From contig NZ_JACHGP010000004.1 of assembly GCF_014202335.1 (NCBI RefSeq), positions 445,451-509,450 on the forward strand: a stretch of 64,000 bases of DNA, written 5' to 3'. A model generated the notes under the pieces. That model was not told where the DNA came from and did no database searches. It worked only from the letters and a program-made list of their open reading frames with translations. The stretch's first letter is position 1; each line of letters begins with the position of its first letter. The translations under genes were made by a program, and so were the position numbers. Shown in pieces: positions 24,169-31,902 of this stretch. Source of the DNA: Mycobacterium sp. AZCC_0083. Lineage in GTDB: Bacteria; Actinomycetota; Actinomycetes; Mycobacteriales; Mycobacteriaceae.

Positions 24169-24800
24169 TGCGGAGGGTGCCCGACGACTACTTCGACGCC
24201 ATGTACGCGAAGTCGCGCGATCCGTGGCAGCTCGCGGGGCGTTGGTACGAGCAGCGCAAGTACGCGATGACGATGGCGATGTTGCCGCGTCCTCGTTACC
24301 ACCATGCGTACGAGCCGGGCTGTTCGGTGGGCGTGCTCACCGAACTGCTGACCGCCAGGTGCGATCACGTCACGGCCACCGACGTCGCGGCGACGGCCCT
24401 CGAGGCGACGGCCGAGCGACTGATGCGTGGCGGGCATGCCGATCGGGTGACGCTCGACCGGCGTTCACTCGATTCGGGCTGGCCGACAGACGATTTCGAC
24501 CTCGTCGTCCTCTCCGAGGTGGCGTACTACTTCGATGCGGAGAGCCTGCGCGCAGTCCTGGACCGGGAATGCCCGCGCCTCGCCACGGGAGCGACGCTGA
24601 TCGCGGCGCATTGGCGCCATCCCGTCGAGGACTATCCGCTGACGGGCGATGAGGCGAACTTCGTGATCGCCGGCACCACTGGTCTGCAGGCGGTGGCGCA
24701 CTATTCGGACGACGACGTCGTCATCGACGTGTACGCCAACGGCGAGGCGCAGTCGGTCGCCACCCGCACCGGCGTCCCGGGAGTCGCCGACCTGGCTTAG
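24168..24800 (+). CDS. NodS-like SAM-dependent methyltransferase
   Basis: 210 residues. The N-terminus YFDAMYAKSRDPWQLAGRWY followed by EQRKYAMTMAMLP is typical of the NodS family, with SAM motif I YEPGCSVGVLTELL and motif II-like DFDLVVLSEVAYYF. NodS N-methylates the de-N-acetylated glucosamine of rhizobial Nod factors. Start ATG 24168 overlaps the deacetylase stop by one base (TGATG). Methylation of an amine freed by the PIG-L enzyme is the inferred role. Confidence 0.88.
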   Translation: MRRVPDDYFDAMYAKSRDPWQLAGRWYEQRKYAMTMAMLPRPRYHHAYEPGCSVGVLTELLTARCDHVTATDVAATALEATAERLMRGGHADRVTLDRRSLDSGWPTDDFDLVVLSEVAYYFDAESLRAVLDRECPRLATGATLIAAHWRHPVEDYPLTGDEANFVIAGTTGLQAVAHYSDDDVVIDVYANGEAQSVATRTGVPGVADLA

Positions 24801-25225
24801 GTCCGCAGAATCATCCTCAGATGGCTACGCGGCCCCCGCGCGACGGCCGCAACCGCCGCCTCCAGGGTGGTGGCGACGGGCAGGCCGCCGCGAGGATCGC
24901 AGATTCGCAACAGCCGGTCCACGTCGCGACCAGGGATGACCACCCAGTTCACGCCGCTTCCCGAGCAGGTGACGTTGATCTTGTGCAGCGTGGAGAAGCC
25001 CTGGGTACCGAAGAACCGTAAATCACGTAGGTCGACGACCAACCTGGTCGATGCATTGAGGCTGCGCTCCACGTACTCGGCGAGCTCGTGGGCATTGCAG
25101 GCGTCGACCTCACCCTCGGCCGCAACCATCACCGTCGACGCGCTGACGAAGCAGCTGGTGAAGTTGGCCCGTTCGCGGGGAAAGCGGGGTGTCGACCTGG
25201 GGGCAGAAGTCGGAGCGATTGACAT
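24797..25225 (-). CDS. STAS-domain protein (anti-sigma-factor-antagonist-like)
   Basis: 142 residues with an SpoIIAA-type STAS fold: MVAAEGEVDACNAHELAEYV, LVVDLRDLRFFGTQGFSTLH and a C-terminal region near the expected length. The usual phosphorylated Ser in DSSG is replaced (FGTQGF), so control by a partner kinase is doubtful, although the Thr could serve. Given the SigF-like promoters around it, a role in anti-anti-SigF control is plausible but unproven. Start ATG 25225 (GGAG 6 nt upstream) is preferred over ATG 25237. Confidence 0.8.
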   Translation of the reverse strand: MSIAPTSAPRSTPRFPRERANFTSCFVSASTVMVAAEGEVDACNAHELAEYVERSLNASTRLVVDLRDLRFFGTQGFSTLHKINVTCSGSGVNWVVIPGRDVDRLLRICDPRGGLPVATTLEAAVAAVARGPRSHLRMILRT

Positions 25226-25419
25226 GGTGAACTCCATCAGTCGTACTGAGGATCACGTCGAGGTCGTGGGCTCTGTTCCCTGAAAGCCGCCGCCCAGAAT
25301 TTTCGCCAGGGCGTTGATGACGTCTCCCGCGGCTGTGAACTCAACCTCAGACAACCTTAGTACGAACTCGGGGGCGCGACAATGACGATTAGATCGACAT
25401 AACAATTGCTGGTCAGTGG

Positions 25420-25445
25420 GTTTGTCGCGGGTGAGTAAAGGGAAT
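25420..25445 (+). promoter_or_regulatory. SigF-like promoter upstream of the DUF6328 gene
   Basis: GTTT (25420-25423), 16-nt spacer, GGGAAT (25440-25445); one mismatch to the SigF -10. It lies 39 nt before GTG 25485. The rest of the gap 25226-25484 shows no gene or clear structure. Confidence 0.5.
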
Positions 25446-25484
25446 CTGCGGTACCGGGAGCTAACGGGAGTAGATGATCGAGCC

Positions 25485-25985
25485 GTGGACGTCGACCGTC
25501 CCCAGGACGACCAGCAGTGGGATCAGTCTGCTCGTTCGGAGACCGAAACCGAACGGCTGGACCGCAATTGGTCCAGCCTCCTGCAGGAACTGCGGGTGGT
25601 GCAGACCGGTGTGCAGTTGCTGACGGGTTTTCTGCTCACGCTGCCCTTTCAGCAGCGTTTCGACGTTTTGGACCACGACATGCGCATGGTCTACCTCGCG
25701 ACGGTCGCGTGCTCGGTGGCGTCGACGGTGCTCCTGATCGCTCCGGTCGGGATGCACCGTGTGCTGTTCAGGCAGCGCCGTCTCGGTTCTCTGGTGTCGG
25801 CCGCGCACCGGACGGCGTATGCGGGGTTGCTGTTGTTGGGGCTGGTCATGGTGGGGACGACGGTGGTCATCTTCGACGCCGTGGCCGGACGGACCGCCGC
25901 GATGGTCGCCGGCGCGACGGCGCTGGTGGCGTTCGGAGCGTTCTGGGTGGCCGTGCCGGTATGGATGCGCGTTTCTCGGCGTTGA
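25485..25985 (+). CDS. DUF6328-family membrane protein
   Basis: 166 residues with four hydrophobic segments (about 38-52, 66-86, 108-128, 133-152). SSLLQELRVVQTGVQLLTGF then LLTLPFQQRF is the family hallmark. Function unknown; this family is common in actinobacteria beside stress genes. Start GTG 25485 is preferred because it follows the promoter-like site; the frame stays open to 25416. Its 3' end contains the SigF-like promoter of the next gene. Confidence 0.72.
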   Translation: MDVDRPQDDQQWDQSARSETETERLDRNWSSLLQELRVVQTGVQLLTGFLLTLPFQQRFDVLDHDMRMVYLATVACSVASTVLLIAPVGMHRVLFRQRRLGSLVSAAHRTAYAGLLLLGLVMVGTTVVIFDAVAGRTAAMVAGATALVAFGAFWVAVPVWMRVSRR

Positions 25986-25996
25986 AGCAGGGGTAC
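25971..25996 (+). promoter_or_regulatory. SigF-type promoter upstream of the 26073 gene
   Basis: GTTT (25971-25974), 16-nt spacer, GGGTAC (25991-25996). It matches GTTT-N16-GGGTA. It overlaps the 3' end of the DUF6328 gene and lies 76 nt before ATG 26073. Confidence 0.65.
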
Positions 25997-26072
25997 CTCT
26001 AGCGCATCGGAAGACAGTGGTCACCGCCATGGACGCCTAGACCGGCGGTGATCGCGGAAAGCGAGAGCCACC

Positions 26073-26537
26073 ATGGGCTCCAAGCATCTGAGGCAGGAAC
26101 CGCAGGACCTCCAGTTCAAGCGCGTCTTCGTCGTGGTGATTGTGGCCGTCGTGTTCGCCGCTGTCGTGTCGGCGGCGGTCGTGTACTTCCTCGGTTCATC
26201 GGTGCCCTACGGTCAAGGCAGGCCCGACGCTGCACCCGCGCCACAGCCGGTGAGCCAACAGGGCACTCTGGTGGCCGTGACGCCGGACTCCCTCACGGCG
26301 CGTAGCTCGGACGGGTTCGCGCGTACCTACCAGATCGATGCCCAGACCGCCGCGATCACCGATGGCGGAAGCCGAGTCGGCAGTGCGGGTTCGTCTTTCG
26401 TGGTGAATGACGAGGTCTCGATCCTTGCGGTGATCCGTGACGGCAAGGCGATTGCGACGACCGTCGCAGGCCGGGCCGTGTCCGACCTGAGTGGACCTCC
26501 CATGGACGACGTTGCTGCGCTGCCTGCGACACCCTGA
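26073..26537 (+). CDS. Membrane-anchored protein of unknown function
   Basis: 154 residues. A cytoplasmic N-terminus of 17 residues, one TM helix (about 18-41, VVVIVAVVFAAVVSAAVVYF), a Pro/Gln linker, then an extracytoplasmic domain with a beta-rich pattern (GTLVAVTPDSLTARSSDGFA, DEVSILAVIRDGKAIATTVA) resembling DUF5666-type folds. No enzyme motif. Start ATG 26073. Downstream of a SigF-type promoter. Confidence 0.68.
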   Translation: MGSKHLRQEPQDLQFKRVFVVVIVAVVFAAVVSAAVVYFLGSSVPYGQGRPDAAPAPQPVSQQGTLVAVTPDSLTARSSDGFARTYQIDAQTAAITDGGSRVGSAGSSFVVNDEVSILAVIRDGKAIATTVAGRAVSDLSGPPMDDVAALPATP

Positions 26538-26626
26538 GCTGACCACATCGCACGTCAAGACTCCGAAATTAAATCTGCCGAAGCGGAATAGATGCGGCCC
26601 GGCACTCGCTGTAACTCGCAGGCTTA

Positions 26627-26660
26627 TTTAGCAAAGGTAAGGATTTAGCGAAGGTAAGGA
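26627..26660 (+). repeat. 17-nt perfect-register tandem duplication carrying two Shine-Dalgarno-like sites
   Basis: Units 26627-26643 and 26644-26660 are identical at 16 of 17 positions (TTTAGCAAAGGTAAGGA against TTTAGCGAAGGTAAGGA). The second AAGGA lies 9 nt before the GTG start at 26670 and acts as its ribosome-binding site; the first copy is 17 nt further upstream. Confidence 0.85.
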
Positions 26661-26669
26661 GTTCCGACT

Positions 26670-26912
26670 GTGAGTGCTAGAAGCATCAAGCCGTTCGCCG
26701 TCATCGGCGCAGGAGTTGCGATCGCCGGAGCCGCCTTGGTGGGGGCAATCTTGCAGGGACCGTCGGATTCGGGTCCCATGGCCGGAGAGATGAGTACCGG
26801 GGTGACCATCACCGCGACCACCCCGGCGAGCGCAGCGCCGGTCCCCGTGGCGCAACCCAGCATCAAGGGCCCCGCGCCCTTGCCCAAGGAGGAGCAGGGA
26901 CTTCCCGGTTAG
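26670..26912 (+). CDS. Small exported or membrane-anchored protein of unknown function
   Basis: 80 residues. The N-terminal hydrophobic segment IKPFAVIGAGVAIAGAALVG (about 6-25), then AILQ, suggests a signal peptide or anchor; the rest is Pro/Ala/Thr-rich and disordered, ending KEEQGLPG. No family recognised. Start GTG 26670 with an AAGGAG site upstream that belongs to a tandem duplication. Preceded by 130 nt of non-coding, rather A+T-rich sequence. Confidence 0.55.
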   Translation: MSARSIKPFAVIGAGVAIAGAALVGAILQGPSDSGPMAGEMSTGVTITATTPASAAPVPVAQPSIKGPAPLPKEEQGLPG

Positions 26913-26951
26913 TCGTTCTGCCGGGTAGTCCTTGATGATTGCCTGTCCCGG

Positions 26952-26973
26952 GGCTACGCCGTAGCCTCGGGAC
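26952..26973 (+). promoter_or_regulatory. Palindrome overlapping the -10 of the leaderless acetyltransferase gene
   Basis: GGCTACG and CGTAGCC (26952-26958 and 26960-26966) form a perfect 7-bp inverted repeat around one base. A TAGCCT box (26962-26967) inside the right arm lies 6 nt before GTG 26974, so a protein bound here would block initiation. Confidence 0.45.
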
Positions 26974-27972
26974 GTGGCGGGATCCACTGCGGTCAGCGCC
27001 GAGGAACTGGCTGGCCTTGAATTCTTTGCGGGCTGTACCGTCGAATCGCTGGGTCCGCTTGCAATTCATCTGCGCACGCTGAACGCGGCGCCGGGAGAGG
27101 TTCTGCTTCGCCAGGGCGAGCAGGCCGTCTCCTTTCTGTTGATCGGCTCCGGTCACGCCAAGGTCGAACACGTCGGAGACGGCGGTGAAGTCAGCGTCGT
27201 GGAGGTCGGGCCGGGTCTGATCGTCGGCGAGATCGCGCTGCTGCGCGCCGCGCCGCGCAACGCCACGGTGACGGCCATCGACGGGCTTTCGGGCTGGATC
27301 GGCGGGCGGGAAGCCTTCGCCGCGATGCTCGACGCGCCCTGCATGCTGAACAAACTGCTGCGCACGGCGCGCCAGCGGCTGGTCACCTACCTCACGCCGC
27401 TTCGGGTGCGCCTGCGCGACGAGACGGAGTTGTATCTGCGTCCCGTGTTGCCCGGTGACAATGAGCGCACGGTGCACGGGCCGGTGCTGTTCTCCAGCGA
27501 GACGTTCTACCGCCGGTTTCAGACCACCCGTACTCCGACGGCGTCGCTGATGACCTACCTGTTCGAGGTCGACTACGTCGACCACTTCGTGTGGGTGATG
27601 ACCGAGGGTGTCGACGGACTGGTGGTCGCCGACGCGCGCTTCGTCCGCGACGTGGCGGATCCGACCGTCGCCGAGGTGGCATTCATCGTCGGCGACGACT
27701 ACCAGGGCCGGGGTGTCGGGACGTTCTTGATGGATGCGTTGGCCGTCGCGGCGCGCGGCGATGGGATAAATCGCTTCACCGCGCGGGTGTTGTCGGAGAA
27801 TTACTCCATGCGCAAGATCCTCGACCGGTACGGAGCTGAGTGGCACCGCGATGAGCAGGGCATCGTGACCACCGAAATCGACGTGCCCCCGCTCCGCGAG
27901 CTGACGATCGGCCCGAAGTTCTATCGGAAGATCAGCTCGCTTGCGCGCCAAACCCTCAGGGCTGTCGGTTGA
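26974..27972 (+). CDS. pat: cAMP-regulated protein lysine acetyltransferase (Rv0998/KATms-type)
   Basis: 332 residues. The N-terminal cyclic-nucleotide-binding domain (about 10-145) contains the phosphate-binding cassette VGEIALLRAAPRNATVTA; the C-terminal GNAT domain (about 150-320) contains DDYQGRGVGTFLMDALAVAA (acetyl-CoA loop) and VLSENYSMRKILDRYGAEW. In M. tuberculosis and M. smegmatis this fusion acetylates acetyl-CoA synthetase and FadD enzymes when cAMP is bound. Start GTG 26974, apparently leaderless. The next gene starts within its stop (TGATG). Confidence 0.93.
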   Translation: MAGSTAVSAEELAGLEFFAGCTVESLGPLAIHLRTLNAAPGEVLLRQGEQAVSFLLIGSGHAKVEHVGDGGEVSVVEVGPGLIVGEIALLRAAPRNATVTAIDGLSGWIGGREAFAAMLDAPCMLNKLLRTARQRLVTYLTPLRVRLRDETELYLRPVLPGDNERTVHGPVLFSSETFYRRFQTTRTPTASLMTYLFEVDYVDHFVWVMTEGVDGLVVADARFVRDVADPTVAEVAFIVGDDYQGRGVGTFLMDALAVAARGDGINRFTARVLSENYSMRKILDRYGAEWHRDEQGIVTTEIDVPPLRELTIGPKFYRKISSLARQTLRAVG

Positions 27973-28790
27973 TGCGCCCGCAGCTATCCAAGGACACCCG
28001 GCTGTGCATGTCGCTGGCGGCCAGGCCGTCGAACATCGGCACGCGGTTCCACAACCACCTCTACGACGTGCTCGGCCTCGACTTCATCTACAAGGCGTTC
28101 ACCACCACCGACATCGGCGCGGCCATCGGTGGCGTGCGTGCGCTGGGCATTCGTGGCTGCTCGGTGTCGATGCCGTTCAAGGAGGACGTCATCGCGCTCG
28201 TCGACGAGGTCGAGCAGTCGGCCCGCGCCATCAACTCGGTGAACACCATCGTCAACGATGACGGCTACCTGACTGCGTCGAACACCGATTACCTTGCGGT
28301 GCAACGGCTCATCGACGAACACGGCCTCGACCCCGCAGGGACGGTGCTGATCCGCGGCAGTGGAGGGATGGCCAGCGCGGTCGGCGCCGCATTCCGCGAC
28401 CACGGATTCCGGTCAGGGACCGTCGTCGCGCGCAACGAGAACGCCGGCCGTGCGCTCGCCGACCGACTCGACTACGACTACGCGCCGGAGGTCGGCACCC
28501 GCTCTGCCTCGGTGATCGTCAACGTCACGCCCCTGGGGATGGCGGGGGCACCCGAGGCGGTCGAGCAAGCCTTCGACGATCGGGCAATCGCCAACGCGCG
28601 CACGGTATTCGACGTCGTGGCGCTGCCGTCGGAGACGCCGCTGATCACTGCGGCCCGCGCTGCGGGCGTCCCCGTCATCACCGGTGCCGAGGTCATCGCA
28701 TTGCAGGCCGCCGAGCAGTTCGAGCGCTACACCGGCGTGCGGCCGACGGCCGAGCAAATCGCGGAGGCGTCGGCGATCTCGCGGGCCTGA
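27972..28790 (+). CDS. Shikimate dehydrogenase-like protein (AroE family)
   Basis: 272 residues. Seen: SLAARPSNIGTRFHNHLYDV (substrate loop), VSMPFKEDVIALVDE with the catalytic Lys, ASNTDYLAVQ with the catalytic Asn/Asp, then a Rossmann domain VLIRGSGGMASAVGAAFRDH and a C-terminal GAEVIALQAAEQF. The first glycine-rich turn is GSGGMAS rather than GAGG, and the substrate loop differs from housekeeping AroE (SLSP), so it may be an AroE paralogue such as a quinate/shikimate or unknown hydroxyacid dehydrogenase. Start ATG 27972 overlaps the acetyltransferase stop, so the two are coupled. Confidence 0.85.
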   Translation: MRPQLSKDTRLCMSLAARPSNIGTRFHNHLYDVLGLDFIYKAFTTTDIGAAIGGVRALGIRGCSVSMPFKEDVIALVDEVEQSARAINSVNTIVNDDGYLTASNTDYLAVQRLIDEHGLDPAGTVLIRGSGGMASAVGAAFRDHGFRSGTVVARNENAGRALADRLDYDYAPEVGTRSASVIVNVTPLGMAGAPEAVEQAFDDRAIANARTVFDVVALPSETPLITAARAAGVPVITGAEVIALQAAEQFERYTGVRPTAEQIAEASAISRA

Positions 28791-28791
28791 A

Positions 28792-29697
28792 TCAGGGGGC
28801 GTTGACCACCACGATGGGGCGTCGCACCCGTTCGAGCATGTGTCCGGTGAAGCCCGCGTACATCATCCGGGCCTGAACGAACCAGTTGATCGAAGAGTGC
28901 ACGGCCGCGGCCGTTGGCGCGGCGTCCGCCGGAAGGGGAATCTCGAACGGCAGCACCACGGGGACCCCTGCCCGTAGCGGAATTCGCTTGCCCAGCGTCA
29001 CGATTGGGCCGTCCAACTCAGTGCCGGGGCCCGGCGCGCGAGTCAATGGATGAGACTCCCGTTCGCGCTGCCACGACACCGCGAGGTCACCGTCGGGCAA
29101 ATCCATCGTGGGGGTGAGAGTCACCTGGCCGGTGATGGTCTCGCCGGCCCGATGCACCGGCGAGGACAGCGCGACGTCAATGACGGTCTCGGCCGCACCG
29201 GAGACCACCTCGAGCGGCTCTACGTAGGCCTCGACGTCAGCGGTGCCGATGACCACGGTGAACTCGCCATTCGTGTCGATGTCGCGGCCGCCTCGATCGA
29301 CGGTGAGCCGGCATTCCCACCGGGCGATCGCTTGCGACGACGCAGGCGCCCACGACGGGATGCGGAACGTCGAGGACGCACCGGTGAACTCGCCGACGGC
29401 AATCGGAATGTCCTCGGCGATGACGCTCACCCAGTCGTCGGTGTCGCGGTCACCGCCGTAGTTGGTACCGACCTGATCCATCGTCCAGATGGTGTCGTTG
29501 CCTTGCGCTGCCACGGAGTCCACGCGACCGGCCCAGTGGTACTGATAGAAGTTCGTGTAACCCCAGTCCAGCCGCGCCGACCTGACCTTGTCGATGGCCT
29601 TGTCGGTGGTGACGGTCGCCGTGACCGTCTGCCTGGGCGCGACATTCGTCGGCGACACAACGACTTTGGCGCCGCCAGAACGGCTGAACAGACCCAC
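28792..29697 (-). CDS. Arrestin-fold protein of the Spo0M (sporulation-control) type
   Basis: 301 residues, mostly beta. The pattern VVVSPTNVAPRQTVTATVTT and a second half APVHRAGETITGQVTLTPTM-like (residues about 180-200: SPVHRAGETITGQVTL) is that of paired arrestin-like beta sandwiches. Spo0M in Bacillus is a cytoplasmic adaptor; no role is known in mycobacteria. Start ATG 29697. It is the last gene of a minus-strand trio with the LpqN-like lipoprotein and a membrane protein; its ATG abuts the upstream stop at 29698. Confidence 0.7.
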   Translation of the reverse strand: MGLFSRSGGAKVVVSPTNVAPRQTVTATVTTDKAIDKVRSARLDWGYTNFYQYHWAGRVDSVAAQGNDTIWTMDQVGTNYGGDRDTDDWVSVIAEDIPIAVGEFTGASSTFRIPSWAPASSQAIARWECRLTVDRGGRDIDTNGEFTVVIGTADVEAYVEPLEVVSGAAETVIDVALSSPVHRAGETITGQVTLTPTMDLPDGDLAVSWQRERESHPLTRAPGPGTELDGPIVTLGKRIPLRAGVPVVLPFEIPLPADAAPTAAAVHSSINWFVQARMMYAGFTGHMLERVRRPIVVVNAP

Positions 29698-30102
29698 TTA
29701 GCCCTTTGGGTTCTTCTTGTACTTTGCTCTGTTCGCCGCGTATTCCTCTGGATTGTTCTTCTTCTGGTAGGCGCGCACCGGCCAGAAGAGCAGCCACAGA
29801 AGCGGATAGACGGTGACATAGAACAGCAACTGGAAGAGCCCGCCCACCAGGACGGCGAAGACCCACGCGGGGTAGATGAGGATCAGGCAGAACTGGATGA
29901 ACTGCTTGAGCACCACCGGGTAGCCCTCGGCCATCGACCAGACGAGCTTCGGGCTCATCATGTGCAGGAATTGCTTCCACTTCGACCGCTCGGCTTCGGC
30001 TTCCGCCTGTGCCTCGCTGATGTCGCGTCCGCGCTCGTCGCGCGTGAGTCCGCGCTCCGGCGGCAACGGTTCGCCGGGGTGGGGAGGCTGGACGGCGGTC
30101 AT
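29698..30102 (-). CDS. Membrane protein of unknown function between LpqN-like and Spo0M-like genes
   Basis: 134 residues. A charged N-terminal half (RDERGRDISEAQAEAEAERS) and one long hydrophobic region (about 63-108, probably two TM helices or a re-entrant pair) with a basic C-terminus (YQKKNNPEEYAANRAKYKKN). No family recognised. Start ATG 30102 overlaps the lipoprotein stop (ATGA at 30099-30102), so the pair is coupled. The frame stays open far upstream to 30474. Confidence 0.68.
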   Translation of the reverse strand: MTAVQPPHPGEPLPPERGLTRDERGRDISEAQAEAEAERSKWKQFLHMMSPKLVWSMAEGYPVVLKQFIQFCLILIYPAWVFAVLVGGLFQLLFYVTVYPLLWLLFWPVRAYQKKNNPEEYAANRAKYKKNPKG

Positions 30103-30797
30103 GGCGTGATCGTGGTCTTCTCGTCGATCTCGGAGGTGGCGTCCATCAACGGACCCATCTGGTCCTCGAGGCCATCGGCATTCAGCTGCAGGACGAACAC
30201 GCCGCCCTGGCCGGGGATGACGACCGTCTTCTGGGCGATCATCCGCTTGGCGCCGTCCTTCACATAGCTGCCGCCGATCTGATAAGCGTCGAACCCGGCC
30301 AGCGTGCTCTTGTCGCCGTCGCCGCCCTCGAAGCCGGGCAGGTTCTTCAACTCGCCGGGCGCGTACTCGAGGATCTTGGCCGGATCGACGTCGCCGGTCA
30401 GCTTGGACATCAGCGCAACGATGGATGGCGGATCGGCGGCCATGGTCGGATCGGTGGAGACGATGGCGCCCCATGCGTAGTCGGGTGTCTTCGCCCCGGC
30501 ATCCGCCCAGCCTGCGGGGATCGGCAGGTCGAGGGTCGGGGTTCCCGGTTCGCCGCGCTTGACCGGGGTCTCGGTGATCCCGCTCTCCTTGATGTAGTCG
30601 GCGATCGTCTCGTTCTTGCCTGCTTGCGCAGGCGTGGACGGCGCGCTGCTCTTCGAGCTACTGCTCTCGGAGCTGCTACTGCTGCTCGACGAGGACGAAC
30701 TCGGTGCGGACTTGGTGTCAGACCCGCAACCCGCAAGGGCGAGGCTCAGTGCGACAACGGTGATGACGGTTCCACCGGCTTTCATGGGGAAGGGCAT
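30099..30797 (-). CDS. LpqN/LpqT-family lipoprotein
   Basis: 232 residues. Lipobox LALAGC with lipidated Cys24, then a Ser-rich linker (about 30-50) and an LpqN-type domain starting TIADYIKESGITETPVKRGE and continuing PTLDLPIPAGWADAG. LpqN in M. tuberculosis is a periplasmic-side lipoprotein linked to MmpL-dependent envelope lipid transport. Start ATG 30797 with AGGAGA 3 nt upstream; ATG 30785 is an alternative. Confidence 0.87.
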   Translation of the reverse strand: MPFPMKAGGTVITVVALSLALAGCGSDTKSAPSSSSSSSSSSSESSSSKSSAPSTPAQAGKNETIADYIKESGITETPVKRGEPGTPTLDLPIPAGWADAGAKTPDYAWGAIVSTDPTMAADPPSIVALMSKLTGDVDPAKILEYAPGELKNLPGFEGGDGDKSTLAGFDAYQIGGSYVKDGAKRMIAQKTVVIPGQGGVFVLQLNADGLEDQMGPLMDATSEIDEKTTITP

Positions 30798-30873
30798 GGG
30801 GTCTCCTGTCGTCGGAAGCAGCATGAGCCTACGGTCAGCAAACCGAGTACGCACGTGAAATGCCGGTGGCCAG

Positions 30874-31845
30874 TCAGAAACCGATCTCGCGCGGGACGAA
30901 ACGGTCGGTCACGTTGCCAGTCAGCGTGTCGTCGTATGGGTCGACGGCCTTGGTCGGTGCTCCTTCGTCGATGTCGAGGCCCCCGAGCTGCACCCAGATG
31001 GTGCTGGGGCTGGTGGTGAGCTCGAAGAAGTACGTGCGGTTGGTCAGGTCGCACACCGAGCGGTACTCGGTGTTGTACACGCCGAAGTCGGCGTAGGGCG
31101 CGCCGAACGGCACCGAGACGTTGCGCATGATCGCCATCACGCCTGCCACGGCCTCGCGCTCACTGACCGGCTTGGGCAGCAGTGCCGAGTAGTAGGCGGC
31201 CCGTTGGAACCGGTCGACGGGGTTGACGTTGCCGGGCAGGGTCATGGCGCTGCTGGGATTCGAGAAGTCTTGCGCAGCAAGCAACGTCAGTTGCTCGTCA
31301 TAGGTCGGATCGTTGGTCATCAGGGTGAATTCCCGTCCGTGGTGGACGACGAGCTCGCCGTTGGCGAACTCCATGACCGCCGAGTCGCCGTCGGCGTCCT
31401 CGATGGCCAGGTGCAACGTCGCGTCGAACCCATGGGCGCCGACCATCACCAACTGGACCCCGTCCATCAGCGCGAGTGCCTCGGTGACGGTGGCCGCCTG
31501 GTCGAGCAGGTACTGCGCCCACAGTGCCGTTTGGAGCCCTGGGAGCTCCGGGTTGCGCGGCCCCACGTCGGTCGACTTCAGGTACAGGGCGTGCACGGCC
31601 AGCCCGCGCTCGTTGAGGCCGTCTACGGTGCCGATGCCGTACACCGTGGTCGCGAGACTGCCGTACGTGCTGGTCCAGCGAAGCGGGTTGTCCGGCACCA
31701 CGACCTCGGTCAATAGCAGACCACCGTCGCGCTGACGACCCCGCGGGAAGGCCACGATGATCGGCTGCGTCGACTCCGGCCAGTCCATGCTCCGACCGGT
31801 CAGGACAGCGATGCCATTGGTATTCCACAAGACTCGGGTACACAT
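30874..31845 (-). CDS. Linear amide C-N hydrolase (choloylglycine hydrolase/penicillin V acylase family)
   Basis: 323 residues. The Ntn-hydrolase nucleophile Cys2 follows the initiator Met (MCTRVLWNTNGIAVLTGRSM then DWPES), with later family residues VMEFANGELVVHHGREFTLM, TNDPTYDEQ and the C-terminal Arg region. Members cleave bile salts, penicillin V or N-acyl-homoserine lactones. No signal peptide. Start ATG 31845. Confidence 0.9.
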   Translation of the reverse strand: MCTRVLWNTNGIAVLTGRSMDWPESTQPIIVAFPRGRQRDGGLLLTEVVVPDNPLRWTSTYGSLATTVYGIGTVDGLNERGLAVHALYLKSTDVGPRNPELPGLQTALWAQYLLDQAATVTEALALMDGVQLVMVGAHGFDATLHLAIEDADGDSAVMEFANGELVVHHGREFTLMTNDPTYDEQLTLLAAQDFSNPSSAMTLPGNVNPVDRFQRAAYYSALLPKPVSEREAVAGVMAIMRNVSVPFGAPYADFGVYNTEYRSVCDLTNRTYFFELTTSPSTIWVQLGGLDIDEGAPTKAVDPYDDTLTGNVTDRFVPREIGF

Positions 31846-31902
31846 TGGCGTGTCCTTTCGGGATGTCGGCGCACGTCAGCGTAGCTGTGGTAACAAGACA
31901 GC

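Noticed and set aside
7717..26973. Integrative element using tRNA-Ala as attachment site
   Set aside because: No integrase and no repeat of the tRNA 3' end was seen further along the window; the block may simply be lineage-specific gene order.
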